DNA of 64,000 nt from Rhea pennata (GCF_028389875.1 NC_084672.1:558001-622000); one strand, 5' to 3'. Counted from the first letter of the stretch, positions 23,991 to 39,295 are shown. Numbers and translations: made by a program. The notes: generated by a model not told the origin, from the sequence alone.

Positions 23991-26900
23991 CTTACATATA
24001 ATATGGTGATGCAACCATAAAACAGAAAATCAATCAAAAGTTATAAATGTTAAATGTATACCATCCAAAAACTGTGATACAAAAAAGTCTGAGTAATGGG
24101 ACTGAACAGAGAAAACTATGGCATGAAGACAATGCCACTTCCAAGACTGTTGCTGCCATTATCTTTGCAAACAACTTTTGCCTTTATATTCCCAATGTGT
24201 GGAAATTGCCTATAGCTATGCTGCTACCCACAGTATCACAACCGTTGGATCCAGCTGTTCCTCTCCCTACCCTTATACTACATCCTGCATTGAGTTGAAG
24301 GAATTGAATGGAAAAACAGAGACTGTCCAGGTCCATTAATGGCACTGAGAATTTTGCAAACAGACGGTTAAAAGCCAGAAGGAAGGTGATAGCTACTGAT
24401 TTTTCTAACAAGTTCAGTCTTTCCATATGGTGAACAATGGCTGTCCAGGAAATGTTCCCCTCTAAGCTGCAGTGACCAAGTACGTATTACCACCATTTAC
24501 TGCTGTTAAGGGAAAGAAAAAAAGCCTTCTATGATCCTGGGACTGAACAAAGGACAGTAACTTAAGCACAATTTTCAATACAGTCATGCAAAACTTTCTT
24601 CTGTTTTTCAGTTGCTTCAGGTGTTTTTAAAATAGTCTCCTACAGACCTGAAAGAACAGCAAATTTTACAGTGGTATGTGTAAGTACAGTAAAAAATATT
24701 TCTACTCAGCTTCAGGGACTATAGCTGCAAAAGCAGTTCTTGTTAGTTTGCTCTGTCTTCTCCATGCTGTCTCCTTCTCCCTTCTCTTCTGGAGGGCACT
24801 CCAAATTGAGGTTGCTCTTGGCTGGCAGTAGGAAGCAGTCAAATTGCTTTAAACCTCACCTGGAGCACAATACATGGAGAACTTTTAAAACTGAGTTAGA
24901 AATCAGCTACTGTAGAGAAGTTTCTATATTGTTTCACAGCTGTGCTCCTCTGACTGACGCACTGTTGTTTAAGGGAAAGGGCAGGGCTTTGGGCTTGTGA
25001 TTTCCTCTTGGTTGAGCCACCAGTCTGCTGCATGACCTTCCACAAGACACCCCCTCAATAGCTTTCTCCAGGGACTGGTGTGCCACTTTATTTCCCAGGC
25101 CGTAAATCAGTACCGCTGGCTGCTGGTGCTGTACTATCAAACAACAGGGGGAGAGGCTCCACCTCAAAGGGCCTACGATCTGCACCTCGCACAAGAAACA
25201 TCAGATGGACACACAAAAACGTCCATTTAGAGACCAAGCCAGTTAGATCATGTGCCTAGAGGAACAGGGGCTGTTTTGTACTACATGTCTTACTGCATCA
25301 GTGTTGAACTGTCCTGGGGCCTCTAGGTAATATGATAATCACATCCAAGAGATTTTAATTTGAGCATGTTAATTAATACTCAACTGGATAATCTTTCACA
25401 TGTAAAACTTGTAAGAGCTTCTGAAATCCACTGTTATTCATAAATGGAGCCAGCTCATTTTGCTGGCATGGAGACTCATCTGAACACTGCAGTAAATCCC
25501 TGAAGAGGTAAATGGAGTTGCCAAGGTGAGAGGAAATTTTACTTTCAGTCTCAGCAGTGAATCTCAAATCTTCAGGCTGTGTTACTTTGGAGACAATTGC
25601 TACCTGTCACTCTGGCCACTTAGAACCAGCAACCATCATGAGACCCCTGCACACAACACAAATTACTGTGGTTTAATTTTCCTAAAGGAGAAAGATCTCC
25701 TTAATAAGCCTGTAATAGGTGAAGTGTGGCTAAAGCAGAGCAGAAAAAGAGGACTTCCTAGTTCAGTGTTTCAATGAATTATGGGAAATATATGAAATCT
25801 TCTCCTACCTAATTCACAGATGACACCAGTCATATGGGTAGGAAATGTTAAATAACAAACACATCAAGCTTATTTTTCCATCACTCACAGATGAAAGGAA
25901 GAGAGAAAATTAGAGAGCTTGCTTTCAGCTAGCTAACAAAAATGAGAGCGCCGTTTGACTTTTTCCTATTCATGCAAGGATTCGGCCCAGGTCCTCTGGG
26001 AAAGTCTCATCTCCAATTGCTCTCACAACGTTACTGGACATGTTGCACCATTTTAGGAGCAAAAACTGATTCTTCTGTTGCAAATGCCACCATATTTTGA
26101 GATCTGTGAGATGAAAGAACGTTTCAGATCCTTTGTAAGTGAGCAGTTTAGAAAAAAATACTTATATTTGATGAAAAGTAATTTTCAGTAATTTATTGAG
26201 CAGGTAAGTACAACACAGAGGGTGACAGCTGGTCAGTAGTTTATGAAATCACACCTCATGACCGATCCAAGGAAGCAGTCTTGCTAAGTTGCATATGGAA
26301 AGTTTAACATCTCTCAACCAGTACTGACCGAGTATGGTTAAATGATGGCTGCAGACATCTGAGATGAATTTATGAGGAGGAAAAAGGGGCTGTAGCCCTT
26401 CCACTTGCACCATGCAATATGATATAGACCTGCACGTATGCATATAGCTGCATGCAGCCCTGGAGAACATAAGCTACTCTGCTGAGAAATCAGAGCTTCA
26501 CTTGTTTTTGCCTTACTACTATTTACTTCCTCGTCAAGAGGAGCACCCTTGTACAGCTCACTGAGTAGAGAGGGAGAGTGCAAATGCAGCCTGTCATGCT
26601 CAGCTTTGATGAAGGGTACCTACACAGCTATGATCTGCAGCAACATCATAAAAATTTTGAATTGCTTCTCATATACAAAACTGACAGTGGGGCAAAGAGG
26701 GGAGCTGTATGGATGAGACCTCAAAAATGCTCCATTTGAAGCCACACTAAACCTTATCTCCCAGCCACAGCAGCTGCAGCTCAAAGGTACCTTTAGTGCA
26801 AAAGGTCTTCAGCAGCACTGTAACTGGAAAAACAGGATAGGCAGTCAAGTATGAAGAATGGAATAATCAGGAGTCAGAGACAGAAAGCCATAAAGCTCAG

Positions 26901-29900
26901 CATAAGATCCTCATAAATACTGCATTTCTTTCAGTCCAGAGCTGATGAACTCTTTCCTATCAGTGCAGCAAGCACAGAGCCCAAGAGAAGCCTACTTCTA
27001 CTCTGCTAGGTGCTCTACAAACAACCACATGGGAGAACAAGACACTGGGATGCCCAACAATAGACAGTTAAAGCATGACTATTTACTAAAAGTGAATGAT
27101 AGGTGTTTCAGCCTTTTACTAGTAAATAAGGGCTATCATAGCCAACAACACTTTTCTACTCCTTTTTGCTCTTATCTGTGAGAACATAACCATTCTAAAT
27201 GCATTCCAATTTTTAATAAGGCAATTTCTGTTTCTAATTGCATTTATGAATGCTAGAGAACTCAGCAAGAGATGTCTCTAATATATTATTTTGCTTTTAG
27301 TTTGTCAAAATTCAACAAATGCATGCATAAACTGTGTGTGCATATGCATAGTTCTGTTTTTACACAAAAAAATTCTTCTTTAAGCTTCTGTCTAGGGCCA
27401 AAGATGGTGGTTTCTATCTTCCTTCTCTCAGTCCCAAGAAGTACCACTCTGGGAATATAAAGGTAGTGTATTTCAAAATACTGAACTTTATCATAAAAGT
27501 TAAAAAAAATCTCCTGCATGGAGCCTAAACCAACACAGATAAAGTTTGAAACAGTGAGAAGTAAAATCTGAGTCACTGAAGTCAAAGTGACTGATACAGA
27601 AAACATCTTTTCTGAGCTAGAAGGCATTATTTCTGCCCTAATGAAGGATAATAAATGTACGGCAGTTAGCGAATGGATGCTTCAGAAAATAAAGCCTGTA
27701 TATGTAATTTCAGACTGTTTGAGAGTCTAAAAGAGAATGAAGTTTGGGGATTTTTTTAAAGCTGACTAGTCTCTGTTCTACTTCAAATCCATCAGTAAGG
27801 AATCTACCACGGTTATCTCTGCAGAAAGGCTGCCTGGCGTAAATGACTCCACATCTGACTTCCTTCCTATTTCGGTAACTTCAGCAAAGCGAAATTTAGA
27901 TTTTGCAATCTGAGTTCATATTCTCAGAGTTAAATACCTGAAAGCAGAGGAAAAGAGTAGTCCTCAATTATATATTTCTGCATTCACAGAATTCCTGAAG
28001 AAATGTCTAGCAGTCAAGTCCCATAAGTGTTGAATGGGACTTATCACATTTTTTGTATAAAGCAAAGCAAAACGAAATAACTCAAATCCCAAGACAAAAT
28101 AAAAACAAACAAGGAAGGTGGCAGAGCAGATTTTCTGCCCAGTATGATTTGGGAAACGCCATGCCCAGGTAGGCTGGCTGAGACACATACAGTCTTCCTC
28201 CCATGCAGTTCAGTTAAAATCCAGAACTGTAGTTTGGAAAGTGCAAGGAAGCTGAGACAGCTGCTTCTGAATCGTCCTTCATTCCCTCGCACCTTTCTAA
28301 ATGTGCAGAAACCCTTAGCTAAGAAGGTGTGAGGGGGAGTTAGAAGCTCCTGTGGTCTCTCACCCCAGCTCCTATGCACGCGTTTCCAAAGCCAAAGCCA
28401 GAAATACATCTTAACGTCATTTCCAAATCCTTGTAAAGCCACCTCTGAGAACAGACACTCCAGATACTGAAGTAGCCCCTCTCTGCCCCAAGGGACATTT
28501 TATACAGATAGGGATGATACTTGCTTTAGATTCCCCTTCTATTGCCAGACGAGTTTACAAAACAAAGAGTTGGATTATCTGCAATTCCAAAAATTAAAAA
28601 CACCTCTAAACAGACTCCCTCCCTCTTAATCTTGCCCTAATTTTTCACTGCCATATTATGTAAACCCAGGGAAACCTGTGTTTATGTTACTGCCTCCCAG
28701 AAGTTCTGCCTTCTTAAGGGCCATATGTGTTCCAATGAAGAATACATAGCTGGCCACTTAGAATCAGAAAACAGATTCAAAGCATGAAAGGTGTATTGAC
28801 ACACAGCTGCAAAGTCTATAAATAACTACAGCAGGAGGAGAGCATGGGAAGAATAGTTTGTTCTTTATAAGAAAGAAACATATGTGTAATTCATGCTATT
28901 GGATTTACAGACTTGTTACCAACCACTTAAAAATTATACAAACACAGGCTTTTTTGAATGGAAAATGTCTTTTAGAAACATCCAGTGCAAAGTTTGCTTT
29001 TTCTTGTGGAGGAAAGGCAAAGGATTGTTCCTGGTTTGGAAAAACATAACAATTGTATATTTCATAGGATTTTCAGTGTCAAGTGAAAAAGAAATCTCCA
29101 TATTCTCAAGCTTTATTGCATTTATACTTTTGTGTACGTTGCAATGTCGTTAGAGTTTCGCTAGCATTTCTAACTTTAAGTGTAGGCTGAAATTTTGCCC
29201 AAGAGCTGCAGATTGAGTTATTTATTTAAATTCCATTCAAAGAACAGGGTGCCTTATCATTTTCCAGAGTGTATTACACATACCAGATCTATTTCTGTTC
29301 TACCTTTGTAATGTGTTTCTTTCTTTACTGTCATTAGTTCCCCATAGCACTCACGCACATGCGGTACATGGGCAGGTCAACAACCATCTTCCTCTTCCAA
29401 TACCTTCCCCCTCCTCCCTCCTGATTCAGATTCACATGGCACTGGATGGGTGTTCAAAGGTGGCTTCAGGGTTACTCTGTGACCTTCTCCACAAATGTCA
29501 CTGTAGCATCTCAAAACTACAAAATGCTTGAGCCCAGAAAAGCCTGAGACATGCAGCCTCGCAGTGGGGACGAGGAATGCCAGTGAGACACCACCACTTG
29601 CAATGGTGGCTCTGTGTCAGTCGAGAGGTCCACTGGCTAGTTAATCTGGCTTTCCAAAGAGCGACCTTTCGTCTGGGCGCAGCAAGTGGGGCTAAACGAT
29701 CCTTTGGTATAAACAGCGCAGTCCCACCAGGTTACACTGGTGCTCTTGTGCGCTGCACAACTGCCCTTCTGCTCTTGCGGGTTCACTAACTACAGGAGTT
29801 GCTAATGGCATTATGCTCAAGTTAAGCTGCAACAGCAGTTAAGTTACTGTGCAGGACCTCTGCGTGTACACAGTACGGATACGAACTGCTGTGTATATCC

Positions 29901-30429
29901 TGCCTCTCTGCTAATGAAATAGCAAACACGTGCTTTAAAGCTCAAGTTTTTCAGCCCTGGGCGCCTTCACTGGCAGCTCTGACTACCAAGCAAGCAGGAT
30001 CAGGTCCTTGTTCTCTATATAGGGGAAGACAAGTTAAACGAAAGAAAAAAATCCCCATGCAGTTTCACCTCCAAATGACCTCTAAGAGATGTTTGTAAAC
30101 AGATTCTTTCCAAACAGTTACTTTCATAAACTGAGAAAATGCCTTCAGTAACGGGCAGTGATTTTTTTACCTTTTGCATTTCGAGCCAAATCAAGTGTTC
30201 TCAGTCAGATAAACTCTATATTCATTTAAAGCGTAAAGGGCCAGCAGTATCTGCCCGAAATAAAAACAATGTATTGATAATAGTTTATTGAAAAATCCAC
30301 AGGCTAGTGGATCAGAGGAACCAAGAGGCAACCAAACATATTTTTCAGCAGTTTTTCATAAAAGCAGAGTTTCTTGAGAAAGATAGACTTAGTGCATTTG
30401 TCTACAGAAAAACAGCTAGGAGTACTGAC

Positions 30430-30560
30430 TGGATGTCAAACTAAGGAACATTTAGGCTGAATATTTTTCCTGACAGTATAACAGACCAAACTTGGAACTG
30501 AGTATTATAGGAAGTGATGAAACATTCATTTTAAGTAATTTTTCAGTATTGCATTGCTAA
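30430..30560 (+). mobile_element. Possible decayed CR1/L3-type 3' end
   Basis: Blocks such as GACTGGATGTCAAACTAAGG and GAATATTTTTCCTGACAGTA resemble the 3' region of old CR1/L3-type LINEs. The match is short and uncertain, and coordinates are approximate. Confidence 0.3.
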
Positions 30561-32459
30561 TTGATTTTAAACTCAAAATTCTAGTAATTTGGAGCATTTA
30601 AGTAGCCATTTAATGACAAGTGGCTCAGTGTGTACCACCAGCTACAGCTTTTCAGTGCCTCCTCTACCATGCACACATGTAGTCTTTCAAACATGGAGTT
30701 GCATGAGGTATGATACTTACTGTCCTTGCAGCTTGTAACTGAGTTTCACTCCTTAAATCTTAGCAGATGTCAAACAAGCCTGAGAATACAGAAGCTTTGG
30801 TCACAGAAGGATGTGAAATAGCAATCCAGTACCATACTCTTCATTTGTCTAATATAATAGAAAATGTAACAGACCAACTGCTGGCCTTTATTGGGGAAAG
30901 GGAAGGTTTCTGTACTTTTTATTAATCTTAATTTTTAAAATATCATTTATAACATATCTACAAGACTGTTTCTGTCTATAGACCCTTCTCCTTTGCTTCG
31001 GCAACACCAAGAGCCAGCTCATCCTAGAACCTGCTTGAACTACATCCAGCCACATTTTCAAAAACATATGCATAATTGCTCCGTTTTGCACAGTTTCTTT
31101 TTACAACGTGGAGATGCAAGGAAAGCCTCATAAATATACAGAAAATTCAACTGCTGAAATAATTTGCTTGTATGTGTTCCCTGTTGATAATCATAAAACG
31201 AAGCCGACCACTGAAAAAATATTGTAGATCAACACTTGCTCTCTGCAGCAGATGAGTTCTAAAATTATCCTAATGGAGTTCTGAAGCACATGCTGAATGG
31301 TCGAAGAATAAAACTGGGAAGGACAAGAAGAAATTCAACAAAGAGGCTTGGAATCACTAACTAAAGAGGCTCTTTCAATACTATTGTCTGCAATTCTGTC
31401 TTGTACAAAATAATTTTTCTCTGGAGTGCTACTAGTGCCTGCAAATTCAGGCCCTAAATCTGCAACTCATCTGAATAGCATATAAAAATCTAAAATGAAC
31501 TGGCCTACTCAAACATCTACTCAAACAGCTCTGGGCTACTCATGAGTAAGGGCTGAAGGATGAGCCTCTTAAGCAGTAAATGCAGAACAGCTGAGGAGAA
31601 TATATTATGGACATCTATAAAGTAAAGTCAATAGGAAGATGTAAAATGACACGTCAATCAATTCCTGACAATTATTACTGCTAGATGGCTCAGATAAAAT
31701 GATTGCAATTGTCACAAAGTACAGAGATATTAAATTTCAAATTTTATAATGACCCCTTTTCAAGTGGCTGAAAGTAAGTACTCATGAGTGGAAAGTCTTC
31801 TATTAGGAATGAGGGTAAGAGCCTAGCAATCTTAGTTTATTTGTTTTCTAGCTGGAAATGGGTGAATTCTTCCCAGAATACTGATTCTTAAAATAACAAT
31901 TAACATTTCCCCAAAGCAGCCTGCTAGTGGGATCAGTCCTAGAAATTTACTCGAAGTTCAGTGGCTTCTTAGTAAGATCTATGAGGAAGCTACGGAGGAG
32001 CAAGAGTGGGCTACTAAGTGTGTGGACAAACACCTGACCCTCTTCTGATGAGCAAGTTATGACTGAAACTTCCATTCAGACTATTTCCAGAACATTAAAA
32101 TCTAAGCTGTGGTCAGCGTCTGCAGACTAGAAAGCAGCAGGAGGAATTATTAAAAATAGGAGAGCTGTGATAGAGACTTAATGGAAGTGTTCGGAAAGAT
32201 GGGGGGAAGAGAAAAGAACTCAGCAACGAGAGAGATGAAGTGCTGAAGTGACAGCAAGTTACAGAGCAGGCATCCATCTTTCACTCTTTGAGAGAAAGAG
32301 AACAGCGTATTAAATTTTAAACAAAGACTTCCCCAAGGGAAAACATCCAAACACCCTCCTCCAGCTTACTCCTTTCATTTCCAACCCTGTTAGCTGTGAG
32401 CTCATAGAAACGGAAACATTCCTGTCTCAGGAGTTTTTAAAGACTCCACGGAGCAGTTG

Positions 32460-33070
32460 GCTTATCGGAGCTCTGGCGAGTCTGCTCCGGGAGAGCTCCC
32501 ACCTCAGCACCGACCGACCAGGGCGAAGGCACAGACTGCCCCGCGCGCTCCCGGCAGAGTAAGGCCCCGGGACGGCGGCCTCTGCGAAGAGGATGCGAGA
32601 AGAAACGGAGGACGAAGGAAGACGGGAAAAAGAGAGGGAGCACTTAAAAAATTAAAAGCACGGAAGGGAAAAAGAGGGGGAAAAGACAGGCAGCCCGTTA
32701 AACGAAGAAAAAGACAGATGAGCAATGTGCTGTCGGGAAATGGGCAAAGAGAGGAGAAATCATCTGGCACCACGGAGCATGTATGTACAGAAAACTGCTT
32801 CTGAGAAACAGGAAAGACAAATTTAGAACAAGCAAGCGGTCTTCCTCCTCCTGTAATTCTATCGCGCCTTCCTACCCCCCGCTCTGCGCTCAGCAGATCA
32901 CCTACGAACACGCCCCGCACGGCTCCCGCGCGCGCAGGCGGCAGCCGGGCGCTCCGCAGCCCGGAGCTGCGCGCTCCTGGGCTGGCAGTCCCCGGCACAC
33001 GCATCCGCCACGGCCGCTGGCCTCAGCTGGGCCAGGCGGGGGAAGGTGGCGGGCAACAGCCACTCTTCCG
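32460..33070. promoter_or_regulatory. Intronic CpG-rich island 4, possible alternative first exon
   Basis: GC and CpG rise over about 32460-32580 and again, strongly, over 32860-33060. On the minus strand CGTAG|GTGATC near 32900 could act as a donor for an alternative ZNF710 5' UTR exon. No coding frame is recognised. The island is real by eye; the exon is speculative. Confidence 0.4.
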
Positions 33071-35689
33071 TAAGGAACGACTCCGAAGATTTCAAATGGA
33101 GAGCTGGCAGTATGCCTTCAGACGGTAAAACGCTTCTCCTTTCATCGCAGCAATCATCCGTCTCCCAAAACTCGAGGTCCGAGGTCTCGGTTTCCCTTCA
33201 ATAATTAACAGGACCTTTACACCTTCCATGGAACTGCTGATGCAGGTGGATCACAAAACAGAAACGTGTCCTGCGGGGACTGTAAGGCAGAGAAACGCGG
33301 CAACAGACAGCCTAAGGATGGCCTGTGCTCTCGAAACACACAACACTTTTTCCTAGTCTCTCGAAATTTCATTTCGGCACCAACTGTTTATGACCTTAAA
33401 CTGCAGCCTCCATGAAGATTTCCTCTGTACTACAGTCGCTCACATACTGCACAATAAAGTATATTTGGGTATGTAATGCAGATGTAGAAACATGGGTTTT
33501 TTATATACAAGATGTGGAAGTAAAACAATGAACATGTCCACATGCTACTTCCTAGTTAAAATACATTCTTCCCCAAAACTGACCTGCTGAGATAAAACCT
33601 CTAAAGGCTTGACTGATATTTCCTTCTTTGTCAGAACCTTTGCATCTGTCATTTGTATGGTGCACTATAGGTATTCACGGTTTTGCACGCAACATGGAAA
33701 TTTGCTGCTTGTCTTGACACAGGGGCCCACAGAAAATGCTGTAGAACAAGCAGAAACAGTGGAAGAATAGTTTGGATTTTAACTAAATGTATTTGTTTCT
33801 CTCGGATTGTGTCACAGAATTAATTTAAAATACATTTGCACTGTATGTTGCTTTTCTTACTACAATATTTAAGTCTGAAAAAAAATTCTACCTAGCAGTA
33901 TACGAACCCACCAGATATTCCACCAACATTTATACCATAGACAACTTTCAGACCCCTGGATCACTTCTGAAGTGCAAACACACAGCAACGAATACCCTTG
34001 GGCACAATTCCATTTGCAGGCCTTTTTTAGGACAGAGTTGCACCAGATGTTTGGCATTATTAGCCAAGTTCAGTCTCCTTTTCATACCCTTGCTCTTGGG
34101 GTGGATTTCAGTCCTATTAGTCATTCTCTCCTTCTCCAGCCCCTCGCAAAACCGTCCAGTACCCCCGGCAATCTCCTCTTGTTTCAGTTCCATCTTTCTG
34201 ACTGCACTGCTCACTTCTGGTGGAAGCTCTAAATTCTCACAGGGGCATCTTCCTCCAGGCCCAAACTCCAAACCTCCAACCTCATGTCAACTCCTCTTCA
34301 TCAGCTTCAAATTTAGACAAGGCTTCTGTCTGGACCACACAGACCAAACTCCGTTCACTGCTTGCTATCTGCTTTGACTGTTGCTGCCCAAAAACTGTAA
34401 GAATTCCTGTTATTATATTCTCCAAAATTTGTCTTCCTGCATATTTGTCTTCATCACCATATTTCATGGCTCATATTTTAGATTCTCACTTAATCAGAAG
34501 GATTTTCATTGCTTTCCACTCCAAACTGTCAGCTTTCATTCATATTGCCATTGTCCATAGCAAGTTTGTCAAATGTTTCTGCTGTTCCCATTACCTTAAC
34601 TCCTGCATTTTCATCTGATACTGCTAATCACTCTTGGGCTTGTGATGTCTTACTGCTTAGACAGCTGGTACTCACTGGCCTACAATACATCCCCAAACTC
34701 ATCCGACTCCTTACACACGATCTCTTAAAAAACTCTTACACAGCTGCCTTCATAACCACCCTCATCTTCATTACAGAGAGACTGAGTTAAGCGGGAAAGT
34801 CCAACTTGAAAAACTCAACTCAGACTGTCACTGTTACCAATTATGACTCCAAATAGTCCAGATACCCATGTAAATCTCATTCTTTTTTGAGCTTTTTAAG
34901 TTCTCAGCATCAGTAGCTTTCTGTGGTGCACAATGTGATAGAGATTTCCCTTCACATGTTTATAAATTTACATCTTTTAAATGTACAAGGAGCAAAGTAA
35001 CATACTAGATCCTCCTTCTCTAGCCAATTCTTTATTTAAGAGACTACTAACATCTTCCCTCTTACTCTTCTCTTTTCAAAGAAGAAAATGCTACTCCATA
35101 GAAGAGATTTGCCAGATCTTTCATTATTTCCTCTATGACTTTGTCATGGGCATTTTCAGGAGATTGACTAGCACTACTCCTGGGTATTCTGATGTGGTGC
35201 TACATCATTTCCATATATGAAACCTTAGTGGTATTTTCAGTGCTACCATCCCTCACGTTTCTTTTACGGACCAGCATCACATTAGCATTTCTAGCTACAG
35301 CTGCATATCAGTCAAAGGTTTTCATCTGAGCTTTCAACAGCTATATTGAGGACCATTTCATGGCTTGATGCAGTTAATTTTTAATACTGTAAGGTGAAGA
35401 ATAGTTTCAAGTTTTCCTCCTTCGTACACATCAGTTCCCAACATGGAATTTCATCTGTCCTTGCACTTCACATCATGTGGTGCGGCGTAAATTAAGTAAC
35501 AATATTTAATGTAAGAAAATATTTTACTGATTTGCCAATCATCCCCTTTCCACGTGATTTATTATTATTGAGCAGTGCAAGGCTTAGAGCAAAACCTTGA
35601 AGCTTCTCTTCTTCACCTTTCACCACAATGAAAATAGATCAGTTAATCTCACTCTTTTGCTGCCTTGTAGTTAGTTATTGATCCAATAA

Positions 35690-36200
35690 AACTCTGCTTC
35701 TCAACCCATTGCGACTTACTTTCTTTAGTGTAGGACCTTGTCAAAGGCCTTCTTCAGTCTGAAGAAATAATGTCAATTGATACTCTTTCATCTGCTACTT
35801 TACCAACATATTCCACATATTCTAAAAACTTAATGAGACCGTTTTCTATACTGGCTAGATCCCATTGAATCATGATTCTTCAGGTGATCTGCTAGTATGT
35901 TTTGAAATACTGATTCATCCAGTTTGCCAGGGCCATGCGAAAGTTCAAGATTTACAGACTTCTAATTCCCTGACTTACTCTTATAGATTTTTTAAAAAAA
36001 TACAGTGTAACATTTTCTACCCTGCAGCATTTGAAGACAGTGTCTGTTTTAAATGAAAAAGAATGCATTATTATTTTAAATCAGTTTGTACAAATTTGAG
36101 GTCCTTCAAGACTCCTGGATGGACCATAGGGCTGCAGGATTTACTCCATTTTCATTTAGTAACTTGCCCCTGCACAACTACTTCCGCTCCTTCAGTCACT
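35690..36200 (-). mobile_element. Ancient LINE (CR1/L3-type) reverse-transcriptase fragment
   Basis: Read on the minus strand, the sequence carries remnants of a LINE ORF2. The plus-strand block GACCTTGTCAAAGGCCTTC near 35740 is the complement of codons for a KAFDKV-like motif, part of the conserved SKAFDxV segment of CR1/L2-clade reverse transcriptases. Further blocks toward 36170 follow the order of the upstream palm and finger region. Many stops and indels are present, so it is long inactive. Confidence 0.55.
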
Positions 36201-36208
36201 GAATTGTC

Positions 36209-36225
36209 TTTTTTTTTTTTTTTTT
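36209..36225. repeat. T17 homopolymer
   Basis: Seventeen consecutive T lie next to the LINE remnant. An A15 run follows at 36433-36447. Simple low-complexity sequence. Confidence 0.8.
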
Positions 36226-39200
36226 AAGTGCCAGGAGCAACTCTTTTTAAATTTCAGATGAACTTTCTACATGTTTCTTCCTTTCCCCACACAGAAGAAC
36301 ATTTCAGACACTGCCTAGCTGACTCAGTTTCTCTGTGGTGAAATTAGAGGTGACTTGAGAAGGAAAAAAGAATGGGAAACGTTTTTTTTCCCCAATTAAG
36401 AATGTTCAAAGAAATTCAGAAGACATGACATTAAAAAAAAAAAAAAAGAAAAGCTTTCCTTCCTCCTGCTCATTTTTCCTTTGCTAAAAAGTTATAATAG
36501 TTTATTCAGAAAATTATACAAATGAGCAGAGCAGAGAAATGGGAGAACTGTGATATCACAAACACTAAGATCTGAACAGTTTACAAAGTTTTTCAGGCAG
36601 GATGCTTAAAGTTTGTTGTTTAGTTTTTAATACTTTACTGTCATTCAAATGACTAACAGACTCTTGAAAGTGAAGACCACCACGTGGAAAACTTAAAATC
36701 ACATTATCCTGCTTAATTTAAAGTCTGAGAAAGAAAATACATTACATGTTTGTTCTCTAAGCAAGCCTCCATCAAAATCAGAGGAAAGAAGAGTGATGGT
36801 CTCTTTATTTTTGAAATAAAGAAAAAAACTCTACAATTCACTCCCAAAAGAACATTCTTCCTGAACAATGCCATATATTTCACTCCACTATACTATGCTT
36901 TTGGAAAAAAAAATCAAAGGAAAACTGCATCTAAAAACCAGCAGGCTGAATCAGGCCTCCCTTCCCTTAATTTAAATATTCCTGTGTCACACTACAGTTG
37001 CTGTATGAGAAGGACCCAGGGGATGAGGAAAGCAGTTCACGGGGCTGTAAGAGGAAAATGTGGAACAGTAGGATAAAATAAAAACCCCTCATATTGGATG
37101 ACAGTCTTCTGTCCCCAAGTTCAGACTCTATTAGAAGGCAAAAGTCTTGTTAGGAATTGTTAGTCATCCTGAGAGCTCCCTGTTTTCCAAAGATTAAAAA
37201 AAAAAGGAAACAACTGCAGCTATTTAAACATATCTGATCCATCCAGCAACTTTTTTTTGCATTCAAAACTGTAAATATCTCCATGGTAAGCAAACCTTGT
37301 CTAGGTATTTTGGAGCCTGCCCTTTAGTGCCATCAGTATTCATGTGGCTCAGGCACCCACAGCCCTAGCAGGTTGGGTTCTGCAGAGCAGAGAACAAAAT
37401 GTCAAAAAGCAGAATGTAACAGGTTAAGAAAACCCCCCAAACCTCCAAAAAACAGTAGGCTGTGGAGGGAACAGGCAGACATGGTAATAAAAACAGTAGG
37501 ATGCAATCAGCAATTGGCAACAGCAATCACAACTCTGCCTGACATTTCTTTTATTTTGGTCCTGATTTAGCAAAATATCCAAGTACGTGATTAGTTCAGC
37601 TGGTATGAAGGAGACTGTGCTTAAACACGTGTTGAATTGGAGCCTACTTCTCAGGCAAAAAATAAATGTAAGAAAACGCACCTTCATTAGCACGGCACGT
37701 TTGTACGTAACACACTCACTTAAGGGACTGTACGCTGTCACGTTCCTTCAGTACAAAACCAGCATATTGTCCATCATTAACATTGCTAACTGTGCAGCAG
37801 AACAGTACAAAGTTTACATTCATTGTCTCTCTACAGTGTGCTTCCTAACCCGATTTATAAATGAAAAACCTTTTATGCATGGCAGTCCAATAAACCAACT
37901 AAGATCAGTTCCCTAAAGACTAAATTACAAACAGCAGCAGTGTCAAAAGCAGTCTCACTCAATGAAAAAACGTGTTACTTGCGCACTGCGGAAACAGACT
38001 TTTACTCTATCCACTTCACATATTTACTTCCGAGCCTCTGAGTTACCTCTTAAGTTGAAGTAGGGAATGTTTCACAGCATGTACGGGCTCAACTTATTAA
38101 AACCTATTTACCTTTTTATAGGAATAATGAATATGTGGTCAACATTTAAAGAGGGCATTTAAACCTACTTGTAGAGCAGGAACCTTGACTCACTATGGTT
38201 AGTATTTATTTAGTCTCTATTTCTGATAGTTCTAAGTTACAAGAGCATCTCCCACTCTTTCTTTAGCGTGTGAAAAAACAAGCATTTCTATTCTTCTGCT
38301 AAAAATCATTTTTCCTGTCTTAGAGGTTATCCCTCAATTTACTGTTAATGTTAACTATGCCTGAAGAGATCCAAAGCAGATGGTGAAACTAGTACCCCTC
38401 TTTGCACCTTCTCCAAAGTCTACCTGGAAGAAGAGTGGTTTTAAGGTCTCCCACTAACCTAAGATGCTTTTGCAAGATAGTTATGGCCAGTCCAGACCAC
38501 CTGCATGAATCATACGTAAACACTGTTCATGGGAATCACTGAGTATATGATTTCATTAGACTGGCTTAAATCAGTGATGCCTAGAAGCAAATAAACTTAG
38601 CTCAGACGCATTGCAAGAAACAGAGTCCTTCCTGACTGAAGCACACATGTCTAAAGAAAAGTTAGTGTACTTGCCTTTTTTACTTTGGCTCTTTCTACTT
38701 TTTGGACATTTTAAGCAGCTAAACTCCCAGGATGACATCTTCCTCTTGCATCATTCCACCTTCTTTTGACACACAGAATGCTCACAGAGAAACTACTAAT
38801 CAGTAACTAATTAATTATATTACATCCTGTTGATGAACATGGTGCTATCAAAGGGTTTAGAAAGTTCCCTGATGAACTACTTTCCCTGGTATCAAAAGAC
38901 AAAACAAGCAAGTTAGCAACAGGGACAGAAGCACTCTGTGGACAAAACATTTGTGACCCCAGACCGAGACTTCTCCTGCAAGTTCCTGGGACAGAGCTTT
39001 ACAGAAAGCTCTTCAAGTTTTGAGAAATCTCTAGCGCTTATGCGACAAAAAGAGCAATTCCTACCGCGCCACCTGGGGCTCCTACTGGCGCAGTGACTGG
39101 GGCAGTCCAAGCCCTCTTGGCACCCATTTTTGCGGGAATTCATCACGTATTTCGCTTTTCTCCCTACACCCCCGTGGCATCCTCTTTCCTTTCTCGCAAA

Positions 39201-39295
39201 TCATGGGGAGCAAAGTGCAGTTCCACGCTGAGACAGCAGTCGTGGTCACACGAGCCCTCCGCTTCACCAGCCTAGCAACTGCTGCCACAACTCGA

